Positions 47,059-56,771 of a DNA stretch of 64,000 nucleotides are shown here, piece by piece; position 1 is the first letter of the stretch; each line of letters opens with the position of its first letter. A program made the translations under genes and the position numbers. The notes under the pieces are model-generated. The model was not told the DNA's origin. It did no database searches and worked only from the letters and a program-made list of their open reading frames with translations. Source of the DNA: Cerasicoccus frondis (GTDB lineage: Bacteria > Verrucomicrobiota > Verrucomicrobiia > Opitutales > Cerasicoccaceae); contig JAVDPC010000018.1 of the NCBI GenBank assembly GCA_031296915.1, positions 1 through 64,000 on the forward strand. The letters run 5' to 3'.

Positions 47059-48084
47059 ATGTCTGTCGAAAAAATCAGTGTAGAGCAAATGGATGAGATC
47101 CGTCGGTTGCTCTGTGCTCTGCAGGATGACTTGCTGGCCGTCGTGCTGCGTGAGCGCGCGGCTTCCACGGAAGCCATGCATGGGATCTCGGAGGTTACCC
47201 CTGCCGATACGATCTACCGAATCGACAAGATCAGCGAACACGCGATTTTAGAATGGTTTGAGCAGCATTGGCCCACGGACTGGCCGGTGGAAATTGTGAT
47301 GGAGGGGCTCGAAGAGCGTGGACCATTCACCTTTCCCCAAGTTGATGTGTCGGCGACGATGTTTAAGTGTATCCTCGATCCCATCGACGGCACACGAGGC
47401 ATCATGTACGACAAGCGCTCGGCATGGACGCTTGCGGGTGTGGCTCCGCAATTGGGTGATGCGAACCAGTTGAGCGATATCTTTGTCGCCGCGATGACTG
47501 AGCTGCCCACCACCAAGCAGTGGCGTGCGGATCAGCTGAGCGTTGTGCTCGGCCAGCCCCTATACGCCAGCTCGATCAACGTGCTGACGGGTGAGCGTGC
47601 GCCTTTGCTGGTAAAGCCATCTGGAGCGAAAGGCCTGGAGCATGGTTTTTCGACCCTGTGTCGATTCTTGCCGGCGGGGCTGGAGCTGCATTCAACAATT
47701 GAAGCTGAGTTATGGCGCCGCATTGCGCCGGGGCGGGAAGCAACGCTCGCGATTTTCTCGGATCAATACATCAGTACGGGAGGGCAACTTTACGAGCTGA
47801 TGATGGGGCGCGACCGGTTTATTGCGGATTTGCGACCATGGGTGTTTCATGAGCTTGGGCTTGAGACCAGCCTGACGTGCCACCCCTATGACATCGGCAT
47901 TTGGCCGGTCGCCCAAGCGGCAGGCGTTGTGCTGGAAGATCCGATTTCGGGCGGAGGCGTGTGTGGACCGATGGACACAACGAGTCCGATTGGCTGGGCA
48001 GCGTATGGGAATGCGGTTTTGCGTGACTTAATTGCGCCGCACTTGCGTGAACTGATTCAAGAATTCTGTCCACGCGCTTGTTAA
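47059..48084 (+). CDS. Inositol-monophosphatase-family phosphatase
   Basis: 341 residues. The metal site DPIDGTRGIMYDKRSAW (~112-128) is the IMPase signature, and a second block PYDIGIWPVAQAAGVVLEDPISGG (~273-296) matches the family's C-terminal WD-A-type motif. It could hydrolyse inositol phosphate, a sugar phosphate or 3'-phosphoadenosine compounds; the exact substrate cannot be read off. A small direct and inverted repeat of CTTTGC/GCAAAG (47027-47057) lies just upstream, where the transcript of the secretion operon would end or continue. Confidence 0.8.
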   Translation: MSVEKISVEQMDEIRRLLCALQDDLLAVVLRERAASTEAMHGISEVTPADTIYRIDKISEHAILEWFEQHWPTDWPVEIVMEGLEERGPFTFPQVDVSATMFKCILDPIDGTRGIMYDKRSAWTLAGVAPQLGDANQLSDIFVAAMTELPTTKQWRADQLSVVLGQPLYASSINVLTGERAPLLVKPSGAKGLEHGFSTLCRFLPAGLELHSTIEAELWRRIAPGREATLAIFSDQYISTGGQLYELMMGRDRFIADLRPWVFHELGLETSLTCHPYDIGIWPVAQAAGVVLEDPISGGGVCGPMDTTSPIGWAAYGNAVLRDLIAPHLRELIQEFCPRAC

Positions 48085-48134
48085 CCGCGCATGCTCGCTT
48101 GCGTTTCAAAGGCGTTGATCAATGATTAGTCGGC

Positions 48135-49394
48135 ATGCTGACACTCGAGCAATGGCGTGAAAACATACGAGCGAATCCGCAGCAAGTAGCGGACGAATTC
48201 CTTGCTGGAGTTGCCGCGTTGCCGCAAGCGGAGCGGCAGGCAGTTTTTTATTGGACGCCTGATCGCATTACGTTGGGCGAGGCCATGGCAAAAGGGGCGG
48301 CAACTGAATTACCCTTGGCTGGATTACCATTCGGCGCGAAGGATTTGTTTGATGTTGCGGGGCTTCCGACGACGGCTGGGTCTGATTTTCTGGCCGAAGT
48401 GCGTTCTAATATTGTGCAGACTTCGCCGGTGGTGGAGAAGTTGCAAGCTCATGGCGCGGCTCTTGCCGCGAAGGTGGCGACGGTGGAGTTCGCCTATGGG
48501 ATGTCGGGTGAAAATGCTTGGTATGGCGATGTGCCGCACCCAACGCTAGCCGGATCATTGGCAGGTGGATCGAGCAATGGTTCCGCATATGTGGTCAGAC
48601 GCGGTTTGTTGCCCTTCAGCATTGGCACCGACACGAGTGGCTCAACGCGTGTTCCGGCGGCCTTTTGCGGTTTATATTCCTGGCGCGATACGCCGGCCAT
48701 GTTCGGCGAAGGAGGCGTGTTTCCATTAGCCCAAAGCTTTGATACGCCGGGCTGGTTCGCGGCCGATGCCGCTAGTTTGCAAACGCTCAACGATGTGATG
48801 CTGCCGAAGGGGGAATTCGCTGCTTCGTTGCGTATCCTGGATTTGTCTGACTACGCTGAGGGGCTGGACCCGCATTTGAGAATGGCGGGGGATGCCCTGT
48901 TGAGCAGACTTTGCGCGACAAAGTCGTTGGCTGCCATGTCGCTGGTGCGTACGGCCTTTCAAGAGTGCTTTGACGCCTACAACATTTTGGGGAGCACGGA
49001 GGCTTACTCCTTGCATGCACCTTGGCTGGACGCCTATGAAGAGCGCTATGATCCGGTGATCTGGGGGCGCATTAATCGTGGCCGTCATTGGACACAGGAG
49101 CAGTTTGATTGGGCAGTGCGCAAAGAGGCGGCCGTGGAGGGGATGTGGAACGAACTTTTCGCCGACTACGATGTAATCGCCTTGCCGGTCACGCCGATTG
49201 CATCACCTACCAAGGCAGATATGACGGAGGAATTTCGCGTGCAATTACTCAGCCTGAACACGCCTGCCAGCCTGGGGCGTTGTCCGGCTTTGACGGTTCC
49301 CTTGTTCCTGGAGGATGGACGCAGTGGCGGCTTGCAATTTGTGTTTAGGCACAGCCGCAAGGAAATGGCGAGTGCGATACTCGCGCAATTGTGA
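48135..49394 (+). CDS. Amidase-signature-family hydrolase
   Basis: 419 residues. The Ser-cisSer-Lys triad is intact: Lys69 in LPFGAKDLFD, Ser146/147 in AGGSSNGS and Ser170 in GTDTSGSTRVPAAF. The C-terminal part is shorter than GatA and resembles the allophanate-hydrolase/AtzF and small amidase groups. It hydrolyses an amide; the natural substrate is unknown. No gatB/gatC genes or urea carboxylase are adjacent, so a GatCAB role is unlikely. Confidence 0.8.
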   Translation: MLTLEQWRENIRANPQQVADEFLAGVAALPQAERQAVFYWTPDRITLGEAMAKGAATELPLAGLPFGAKDLFDVAGLPTTAGSDFLAEVRSNIVQTSPVVEKLQAHGAALAAKVATVEFAYGMSGENAWYGDVPHPTLAGSLAGGSSNGSAYVVRRGLLPFSIGTDTSGSTRVPAAFCGLYSWRDTPAMFGEGGVFPLAQSFDTPGWFAADAASLQTLNDVMLPKGEFAASLRILDLSDYAEGLDPHLRMAGDALLSRLCATKSLAAMSLVRTAFQECFDAYNILGSTEAYSLHAPWLDAYEERYDPVIWGRINRGRHWTQEQFDWAVRKEAAVEGMWNELFADYDVIALPVTPIASPTKADMTEEFRVQLLSLNTPASLGRCPALTVPLFLEDGRSGGLQFVFRHSRKEMASAILAQL

Positions 49395-49603
49395 TTGAGG
49401 GGGCCTGGGCGTAATTTTCTTGGATATGTTAATTCTAAAGTAATTATTTCCCGGGTGGTGGATGTCTAATGGCACAACGGAAATGGGGTATAATGCTTGA
49501 CATATGAGCTGAACACCCCTACGGTGTTGGGGTGTTTCCTGCTAGAAGCCAACTTAGGGCGAGTTTTCACACTTCGGCTCATAAGCGAACTGGGTGTGCA
49601 ACA
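49395..49603. other. Upstream region of the second pilin operon with -10 box and hairpin
   Basis: A perfect TATAAT (49489-49494) preceded by TGGGG suggests an extended -10 promoter. About 18 nt downstream a stable hairpin AACACCCC/GGGGTGTT (49512-49519 with 49529-49536) lies in the 5' leader. The hairpin overlaps an in-frame ATG at 49532, which argues for the later GTG start. It has a short T run and might be an attenuator. Confidence 0.4.
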
Positions 49604-50146
49604 GTGCCTCGTAAATCTGTCGGTATGACCTTGGTCGAGGTGCTGGTAGCCTCAGTGCTATTCGGCATTTTGGCTCTGGTCACAACGAATTCCGTGCTCA
49701 TGTCCCGTCGGATGGCCGAGGGTAACATCTACATGGTGACTGCGCATGATATTGCTCAGGGTTATGCCGAGCAGATCATGACCCTGGATTATGATGAAGA
49801 CATCAAGCCCAGTGTGAAAAACAACAGTGTGCCGCTGACGTTGAAAGCCGTTACGCCGTCGCTGGAGAATAACTCGAATACTGTGGACGATGAGTTATAT
49901 TTTGGGGCAACCAATGTGGTGGAGAAGTCAATCGTCATTGATCTGCGTGGCGATGGAGAGGAAATACAGCAAGTTACGATGCCGATGCGTATTCAGTTGT
50001 CGGCCAATGATCTGAACTCAGGCAGTAAGCCTTACCAAGCGTATGAAATACGCATCGACTACGAGTACCAGGCGCCCTCGGGGCAGGGCAAGCGCTGGAA
50101 ATCGGGCAGCGTATGTTTTGTTAAATCGGTAATTCCTATCTATTAG
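49604..50146 (+). CDS. Prepilin-like protein (PilV/GspI type) of second pilin operon
   Basis: 180 residues from the GTG at 49604 (an ATG at 49532 gives 204). The leader PRKSVG ends at the cleavage site G|MTLVEVLVASVLFGILALVT with Glu at +5. The soluble domain has the long first helix followed by strands and SGSVCFVKSVIPIY. It is separate from the type II secretion operon and begins a four-gene unit with pilin-like proteins only. It resembles minor pilins that prime type IV pili or the pilin-like genes of verrucomicrobial cassettes; I cannot decide between these. Confidence 0.75.
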   Translation: MPRKSVGMTLVEVLVASVLFGILALVTTNSVLMSRRMAEGNIYMVTAHDIAQGYAEQIMTLDYDEDIKPSVKNNSVPLTLKAVTPSLENNSNTVDDELYFGATNVVEKSIVIDLRGDGEEIQQVTMPMRIQLSANDLNSGSKPYQAYEIRIDYEYQAPSGQGKRWKSGSVCFVKSVIPIY

Positions 50147-50148
50147 TC

Positions 50149-50856
50149 ATGCACTTAGCGAATCATCACCAACCTCGTCGCCGCGGTCTGACATTGGTCG
50201 AACTCTTGATGGCGACAAGCGTGCTCGGTCTCCTGATGACGGGAGTTAGCACGTTTTTTATTCAGAATTTTCGTGCGAGTTTTATCACCCAGCAGAAGCT
50301 GGAAATTAATCGGGACTTTCGCTCCGTGACCAGTGAGATGTCCAGCGAGGCGCGGCAGGCCAACAGCTTTGTACTTTATAAGAGCTTTTTTCCGCTGCCT
50401 AAAGATTTCTCGCCTAGTGGTGATTTTCGCTCCCCCCCCAACGGCGTAGAAGCCACTGATTACCGGCAGTATGCGGATCATGAGGGGGATTTTGTCGTCT
50501 TCATTTACTACGGAGAAGATGATAACTACTACGACGACACGCCTGCGCCGATTACGCGAATTATTGGTTATTTTCGTGATGACCGGGAAGTGGTCGGCGC
50601 TGAAGCGCCAGTGCTCAAATTTGATTTGGACATACCTAAAGAGTCACAGACGAAATCCATTGAGACGTTGATACCCTCCGTAGAGGAAGCGAAAGAATTT
50701 ACGCAGGTCATCAGCATGGTCAATGGTTTGGCGAATGGGTTCCTCTTCTATAATATCCACGGCAAGAGCGTGCTCGTGAACGGTAAAATTATTCATGGCA
50801 ATGACGCCAAGGAAGTCACCGGCACTTATAACTTTACGATATCTCCACGGGGATAG
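50149..50856 (+). CDS. Prepilin-like protein (PilW/GspJ type) of second pilin operon
   Basis: 235 residues, starting 3 nt after the previous stop. The cleavage site RRRG|LTLVELLMATSVLGLLMTG carries Glu at +5. The soluble domain is rich in aromatic and acidic residues (YGEDDNYYDDTPAP). A run of eight C lies in the codons of FRSPPNG (50432-50439). PilW-like proteins join minor pilin complexes at the tip. Confidence 0.75.
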   Translation: MHLANHHQPRRRGLTLVELLMATSVLGLLMTGVSTFFIQNFRASFITQQKLEINRDFRSVTSEMSSEARQANSFVLYKSFFPLPKDFSPSGDFRSPPNGVEATDYRQYADHEGDFVVFIYYGEDDNYYDDTPAPITRIIGYFRDDREVVGAEAPVLKFDLDIPKESQTKSIETLIPSVEEAKEFTQVISMVNGLANGFLFYNIHGKSVLVNGKIIHGNDAKEVTGTYNFTISPRG

Positions 50857-50897
50857 CATTTAACCAAAATAATCATTTACCTGAACCTGATTTGAGT

Positions 50898-53258
50898 ATG
50901 AAACCACACCTCTCAACTTCGGCGCATGGCGGTTCCGCCTTGGCGGTGGTACTGGTGCTGACTACGGTGTTGGGCATTATTGTCGCCAGTCTCATGACTG
51001 GCACCGTATCCGAAATGAAGCTGAATGATCGCCATGTTGTTCGGCTGAAAGCCCAAAATGCTGCCGAGGCGTCCTTGGAGTATGGCGCTGCCGACTTGGC
51101 GTCGCGATTTGTCCGATCGTCATCTTTTGACACCTATGTGTTGAAGCCGGAAAATAACCCTCTTTCGATTCCGGATAGTGCGAAAACTTTTTATGAAAAG
51201 AATGAAGTCGATGGCTCATCACTAAGCGTGCAGGGGGGCGTCATTCCGCCCGGTGAGTGGAAGTTTATCGATCCGGACGATCCTTCAAATGAACTCGATG
51301 AAATGCGGGGCAAGCGTATCTTCGTGCGCGGCATTCAGATATATGGCATGGGCAGCGCTATGACTGCGATGGGAGATAAAATCACCTCCTATGCACGTGA
51401 GGTATTTGAAATCCGTGACGCGCCGCTGTTCTCCAATGCGATTTTTTACAACTCCGATATGCGGGCGCAGCCTGGTTATGACCTGGATATTTACGGCCCG
51501 GTTCATGCCAATGGCAACATGGAGTTGGGGCCGAATAAAGGCTATACGCTGACGATTTATGGCAAGGTAACCGCCACTGGCGATATCACCGAAATTGAAG
51601 GCACTGGCACGACCAAACTCCCGAAGTCCTCCAGTCAGCAAACCGCAATGAGTGGTTTTGATTCCTTAAGCAACGACTGGCTTTCCGAGGCGCCGCAGCG
51701 CTGGAAGGGTTGGGTCGCAGATGGAAGCCTCGGCGTGAAACCTCAAAATATTGTGGCGTTCGATGACTCCGTTCAGGATGACCAGTCGACTCCGGGAATC
51801 GAACGTGAGAACAATGGCTATGCGCTGATCGAGCCACTCTTGCCCAATGGCCATGCTGATCGTAAAAACGATGATTTGCGCGCCCAGAAAATGGCCTACA
51901 AGGCTGGTCTGATTATCAAAGTGGAGCATAACTTGGCGCAAAGTGATCCCAACCAACAGGACTATTATAAGTTATCCGGCTATCGCTATGAACGTTCCAA
52001 TTCCAGTGATTCGCTCAGTGCGCCAAAGGTGGATGAGAACAATAACCCCGTCTTGGTCGCGGTCGACCTGCCGCCGGATATCATCGGTGACGCCAATTCA
52101 AGCATGAACGCCATTGATGCGCCACATCCAGAATTTTTTAATGACGGCGCAGTGACGCATACGGTCACGGAAACGGTTCAGGTTCTGGACCACTATGAGA
52201 CCACGTACGAAGAGAAGTGGGTGAAGAAGAAGGGCAAATGGAAACTTAAGACCGTAGAAGTGCAAACCCCTGTCTATCGCTACGAGGAGCAGACCACGAC
52301 TTACACGACAGCTGGAGATGGCGTATCTGGCGGTATGTATGATCATCGTGAGAACAAAGAGATCGATGTGGTCTATTTGGATGTCGGTAAGCTGGCGGAA
52401 TACATTGATGGCAAGGACAACTCCAGCACCGGCTTTGACGGCACTTACGATGTGGATAAGCATTGGAATGGCGTCGTCTATGTTGAGTTCCCGACCAGCA
52501 CAACTGACAGTGATGGAGATGGCGTATTCGACTACGGGTCATCGACAGGGAAGAACTCTTATAATATCGTTCCACAGGCCATGGATGACATGGCGTTGAT
52601 GCTGATCGACGCCAAAGAAATACCCGAGCCCAGTGGACAGACCGATCCCGGTTTTACCATTTCCACCAACGCGCCACTTTACACGGTGGGTTCATTTAAC
52701 GCGGACGGAAGTAAACAAAGCGATGCTCCCACCAAGCCGGACAATAGTTCGGAGCTTCCGGCTGCAATTATGGCGGACAGCATCACAGTGCTTTCCGATA
52801 ATTGGCCCAACAACCGCAAACACAGTGACGTGGATGGCCGTAATAATATTCAAAGCAAACGTCCGGCAGTTAGCCATATGGAGATTGCGGCGGCCATGGT
52901 TTGCGGAACTCCTCCAGACCTGAAAGGGCCCTATTACGGCGACCGTGATCCCAATCGTCCGCAAAGCCTCGGGGTCATCAATCTTCCACGTTTTCTGGAA
53001 TACTGGGGTTCTGGTCGGACGCTGACTATTCGCGGCTCACTGGTTTCGCTGTTCGAAAGCGAGGTGCGTCCAGAAGGCGCGCCTAATAACTTCAATGACT
53101 ATTACGTCCCGCCGAATCGAAATTGGGGCTTCAATTCGCTCTTTGCCCAAGGCAGTTATCCGCCCGGAACGCCTCTGGTGCGCACTTACCGTCGCGTCTC
53201 CTTTGAATACATCAATTCGAGTGAATACGACGACGGCCTAGCCGGTCTTTATAAATAA
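50898..53258 (+). CDS. PilX-like large protein of second pilin operon
   Basis: 786 residues from the ATG at 50898 (a TTG at 50892 is also in frame). The N-terminal helix HGGSALAVVLVLTTVLGIIVASLMTGTVSEM followed by LKAQNAAEASLEYGAADL is the PilX/PulG-like stalk. The rest is a long, beta-rich, mostly polar extracellular region with internal segments such as DLDIYGPVHANGNMELG and GKVTATGDITEIEG, which suggest a right-handed beta-helix. A YET/EEQ-rich stretch (~430-465) is highly charged. PilX proteins are usually under 200 residues, so the extra ~600 residues are unusual and may be an adhesive or catalytic head. Confidence 0.7.
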   Translation: MKPHLSTSAHGGSALAVVLVLTTVLGIIVASLMTGTVSEMKLNDRHVVRLKAQNAAEASLEYGAADLASRFVRSSSFDTYVLKPENNPLSIPDSAKTFYEKNEVDGSSLSVQGGVIPPGEWKFIDPDDPSNELDEMRGKRIFVRGIQIYGMGSAMTAMGDKITSYAREVFEIRDAPLFSNAIFYNSDMRAQPGYDLDIYGPVHANGNMELGPNKGYTLTIYGKVTATGDITEIEGTGTTKLPKSSSQQTAMSGFDSLSNDWLSEAPQRWKGWVADGSLGVKPQNIVAFDDSVQDDQSTPGIERENNGYALIEPLLPNGHADRKNDDLRAQKMAYKAGLIIKVEHNLAQSDPNQQDYYKLSGYRYERSNSSDSLSAPKVDENNNPVLVAVDLPPDIIGDANSSMNAIDAPHPEFFNDGAVTHTVTETVQVLDHYETTYEEKWVKKKGKWKLKTVEVQTPVYRYEEQTTTYTTAGDGVSGGMYDHRENKEIDVVYLDVGKLAEYIDGKDNSSTGFDGTYDVDKHWNGVVYVEFPTSTTDSDGDGVFDYGSSTGKNSYNIVPQAMDDMALMLIDAKEIPEPSGQTDPGFTISTNAPLYTVGSFNADGSKQSDAPTKPDNSSELPAAIMADSITVLSDNWPNNRKHSDVDGRNNIQSKRPAVSHMEIAAAMVCGTPPDLKGPYYGDRDPNRPQSLGVINLPRFLEYWGSGRTLTIRGSLVSLFESEVRPEGAPNNFNDYYVPPNRNWGFNSLFAQGSYPPGTPLVRTYRRVSFEYINSSEYDDGLAGLYK

Positions 53259-53261
53259 TCC

Positions 53262-53981
53262 ATGATGACTGTTGCTGTATCCCCAAGATTGCTCTGCCTC
53301 GCTTTTGTTTGGTTGTTCGCCTTTTCGGCGCATGCCCAAATCTTTCGTTTACCGCTGGACCGCACCATCCCCGCCATCGTTGAGGTTGAGGAGGAGATTG
53401 TGGATGGCTATACCGCTAGTCGTATGACGCTAAGCGCTGAGGGCATCAGCATTTCAGGGCCGCCGCCAATGCCATGGCAATTATACTCTGGAGAGAATGG
53501 GCAGTCGGTCAGCATGTCGATGCCTTACCGGGAGGAGATCCAATGTGCGCTTTATCTCATGCCAGAGGGGGCGATGGCGCCTGGCGCCTTGCCCACCTCA
53601 ATCCGTGCTTACGCTAGCGCGTTGGAGGCGATGCCTGGAGTTAAAGCGACTTTTGTGCGTGATGAAGATGGCGCCGTCCGCGTCAATCCTCCGGTCGAGC
53701 GTTCAGTGCGCGAATTTTATAACGGAAAAGGAGAGGTCGTTGGCACGCGTGAGCGTGTCCGTACGCCATTGATATTTGGCCAGGTCTTCTACGAGATCGA
53801 CTACACATTGAACCCGGATACGCCCGAGGCTGAAGCCGTAGGTGAATTTTGGTTTGAACTTGGGCCCTACCAAGCGCTGATCCTGCTGAAGACATCTCCT
53901 GATGAATTCGAGACCTTCGCCGAAATGCTGCGGAAGGGGCTGAAAGATTATTACGTCAACGAACAGACAGAGTCGTCTTAG
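53262..53981 (+). CDS. Secreted protein of unknown function, last gene of pilin operon
   Basis: 239 residues. The signal peptide (RLLCLAFVWLFAFSAHA, ~9-25) precedes a mature part without a recognised domain. It contains PYREEIQCALYLMPEGAMAPG and PDTPEAEAVGEFWFELG. The start is 3 nt after the PilX-like gene, so it belongs to the same transcript. It could act in processing or anchoring the pilin-like structure, but nothing in the sequence proves this. Confidence 0.6.
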   Translation: MMTVAVSPRLLCLAFVWLFAFSAHAQIFRLPLDRTIPAIVEVEEEIVDGYTASRMTLSAEGISISGPPPMPWQLYSGENGQSVSMSMPYREEIQCALYLMPEGAMAPGALPTSIRAYASALEAMPGVKATFVRDEDGAVRVNPPVERSVREFYNGKGEVVGTRERVRTPLIFGQVFYEIDYTLNPDTPEAEAVGEFWFELGPYQALILLKTSPDEFETFAEMLRKGLKDYYVNEQTESS

Positions 53982-54032
53982 CGAACGCCTCATGCAGGAT
54001 GCAGCTTGCTATATCCTTGGATGCCTTCCCGC

Positions 54033-56762
54033 TTACTCTGCTTCCAGCAGGCTTCGCAGGGAGGTGAAATCGAGTTGGTCAGCGAGGGCGGAAATTGTTT
54101 GCAAGAGCACTGGTTGGCTCTCCCCCATGCGATTGGCTATGTGGTCCACAAGCTCATCGACGTCTCCCATGTCGAGGGCGTCCAGGCAATCCTGTCGCAG
54201 TTGATCAGACATGAGTGAGGAAATCAGGTTTTTGAGTTGCGTGAAGTCCATGCTGCTGGCTCCTTCTGGCGGCTCCGCATAGATGTATTCAGCGCCCAGT
54301 TGACGTGCTGCTTCTTCCAGGATTTCATTTTCGCGGAACGGTTTGCGAATAAAGCCATTGGCGCCGGATTCCAGCGCCTCTTCACGGTTTTCGTCTAAGA
54401 CGCTGGCGGAGACGATGACGATAGGCGTTTCGGCAATCTCTGATTGGCTGCGGATGCGACGCGTTGCCTCCTTGCCGTCCATTTGTGGCATCTGCATGTC
54501 CATGAGAATCAGGTGCGGGCGCCATGCCAATGCATCTTCAATCGCCTGAGCGCCGTCAACGCTGGTCCGCACGTTATAACCGACGCGTTGGAGCATGTGG
54601 CCAAGCAGCGCCCGGTTAGTGTCACGGTCGTCGACGACCAGTATGCGCCAGTCGGTTTGCGACTCGTCGAGGGAAAGTATTTTCTGGTGGCTGGCTGTTT
54701 TCTCGAAGATTTGTCCTTCGTCATGCTTGATGACGGGAAACATAAATCGAAAAGTCGAACCTTGGGGCGAGGATTTCAATAGGCATAGATTCCCCTTCAT
54801 TAACTCAGCGAAGTGCTTACTGATCGACAATCCCAGCCCTGACCCAGCTCCTTGCATTCGTGCCTGCTCAGCCTGTTCGAAGGGCTCGAAAATGGATTCC
54901 CTATCGGACTCTCTAATGCCAAAGCCGGTGTCTTCCACGTCGACGATAATGGATGCGGAAGTTTCGTCCAGACTTGTGCGAACGCAAATTTCGCCTTCCT
55001 CAGTGAACTTCAGGGAATTGCCGATGAGGTTGATGATTATTTGGCGAATTTTATTTTCGTCTCCCTCGATGTAGCGCGGCGCCTGGGTTACGCATTCCAG
55101 CTTGAGCGTGAGCCCCTTTTCCTTGGCGCGGTGGCGGAAGAGGTCAACGGTTTCGGCCAACAGCTTGGGAAAATCCAGAGGCGCAATGTCCAGCTTGACC
55201 ATACCGGCTTCGACTTTGGACATGTCTAAAATATCGTTGATCAAACTCAGCAAGTGTTCGCTGCTTCCGCTGATGACGTCCAGATAACTCTTGGCGGTAT
55301 TGTTCAGCCCCGACTCATTTTGCATGAGCTGAGTGTAGCCGAAGATGGCGTTCATCGGCGTACGAATTTCGTGACTCATGTTTGCCAGGAAGGCGCTCTT
55401 GCTTCGGTTGGCTTCTTCAGCCGCTTCTTTGGCGATCTGCATCGCCTGCGCTTGTTCACGTTCGGTGATGTCGCGCACGGTGGCGACGACATGGGGGGAG
55501 CCTCCTGGTGGAGTGATCAGTTGCAGGTTTAACTCGACCGGAATATGATGTCCGTCCTTGTGGCGATGCACGGTTGTGAAGCGATGCGTTTGCTCAGGAT
55601 GCTGATTGATGGCGTTCAGCATGGCGCGGTAGCTGTGCTCATCATAGTCGGGCTTAATGTCGAGTGGCGTCATGCGCATGAGTTCCTCGCGGGAGTAGCC
55701 CACTTGCTTGATTGCGCCGAGGTTTACGTACTCAAACTGAAGGGTTTGGGGAGAGCAGATGAACAAGCCGTCTTGTGTGGCATCCAACATTGCCAGGGCC
55801 TGTGAAATCTCGCGTTCATTCTTCACGCGCTCCGTAATGTCATGCATGACGACAACGCCACCGAGTAAGTTGCCTGTGTCGTCGTAGAGTAGATCTGCAT
55901 TGCAAGTGACCAGCCGCGGCGCATGTCCTTCTGCGCATATCGCCATATCGGAATTACGAACGCGTTCACCGTTCATGACGCGCACCAGAGGGATGCGTTC
56001 GGTAGCCAGCGGCGTGACGCCATCTCCCTCATAGAGGTCAAACGACTCCGCCCATCTTTCTGGGGGGACCCTGCGAATGTCGCAGTTGTGCCACTCGCGG
56101 GCAATGCGATTAAAGAACGTTAAATTGCCAGAAGCGTCACAGGCCACGATGCCATGGGTCATGTTTTCCATGATGGTCGTGGCCATGGCCTGTTCCTGTT
56201 GCTGGGTGACTAATGCACGGCCGTATTCGTCCAACTGCCAGTCTTCGGCATTGATGTTTTGCAGCCTCAAGTAATCGCGGTTGATGTCGCTTTCAACTAA
56301 GCGAGCGAAGTCGCTGAGAAGTTCGCGTTCCGCTGCGGTCAGCTTGCGCGGCTTGTGATCGAATAAGTATAAACCTCCCAAGTGCTTTCCATCGATTCGT
56401 TTGAGCGGTTGCCCGGCGCAATAGCGAATCGTGCCGTCTTGGACTATGGGATGGTTTTCGAAGCACGAATCTTTTTGGGTATCTTGAATCTCGAGAAAGC
56501 TGTCTTGCACGATAGCGTGTGAGCAAAAGGCGTTTACTCGCTCAAGTATGGGGTCTGCTTTGGCATCGCTCAGTTTATACCAGATGTATTCTTTCTCGAT
56601 CAGCGATACGATGCAGAATTGGGCAGATAACACTTTGCAGGCCAAGTTCGTGATCTGCTCAAAGCGATTATCTCCACTGGAATCATTCAACCCAAGAAAT
56701 TGCAGGGAAGCTCCCGGATATTCATTCAAGTCTGGTGTGACTGATTCGCCTGTTGACTCCAT
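54033..56762 (-). CDS. Hybrid sensor histidine kinase (GAF-PAS-PAS-HisKA-HATPase-REC)
   Basis: 909 residues without membrane helices. An N-terminal GAF domain (~30-160; ITNLACKVLSAQFCIVSLIE) is followed by two PAS domains (~200-430). HisKA has FLANMSHEIRTPMNAIF with His464. HATPase has IIINLIGNSLKFTEEG, VEDTGFGIRESD and GAGSGLGLSISKHF. The receiver has ILVVDDRDTNRALLGHML and Asp755 in LILMDMQMPQMDG. A C-terminal helical stretch (~830-909) may be an Hpt-like region but lacks an obvious phospho-His. It senses an internal signal and lies 9 nt after the REC-kinase gene, on the same strand. Confidence 0.88.
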   Translation of the reverse strand: MESTGESVTPDLNEYPGASLQFLGLNDSSGDNRFEQITNLACKVLSAQFCIVSLIEKEYIWYKLSDAKADPILERVNAFCSHAIVQDSFLEIQDTQKDSCFENHPIVQDGTIRYCAGQPLKRIDGKHLGGLYLFDHKPRKLTAAERELLSDFARLVESDINRDYLRLQNINAEDWQLDEYGRALVTQQQEQAMATTIMENMTHGIVACDASGNLTFFNRIAREWHNCDIRRVPPERWAESFDLYEGDGVTPLATERIPLVRVMNGERVRNSDMAICAEGHAPRLVTCNADLLYDDTGNLLGGVVVMHDITERVKNEREISQALAMLDATQDGLFICSPQTLQFEYVNLGAIKQVGYSREELMRMTPLDIKPDYDEHSYRAMLNAINQHPEQTHRFTTVHRHKDGHHIPVELNLQLITPPGGSPHVVATVRDITEREQAQAMQIAKEAAEEANRSKSAFLANMSHEIRTPMNAIFGYTQLMQNESGLNNTAKSYLDVISGSSEHLLSLINDILDMSKVEAGMVKLDIAPLDFPKLLAETVDLFRHRAKEKGLTLKLECVTQAPRYIEGDENKIRQIIINLIGNSLKFTEEGEICVRTSLDETSASIIVDVEDTGFGIRESDRESIFEPFEQAEQARMQGAGSGLGLSISKHFAELMKGNLCLLKSSPQGSTFRFMFPVIKHDEGQIFEKTASHQKILSLDESQTDWRILVVDDRDTNRALLGHMLQRVGYNVRTSVDGAQAIEDALAWRPHLILMDMQMPQMDGKEATRRIRSQSEIAETPIVIVSASVLDENREEALESGANGFIRKPFRENEILEEAARQLGAEYIYAEPPEGASSMDFTQLKNLISSLMSDQLRQDCLDALDMGDVDELVDHIANRMGESQPVLLQTISALADQLDFTSLRSLLEAE

Positions 56763-56771
56763 CGCGAACTA

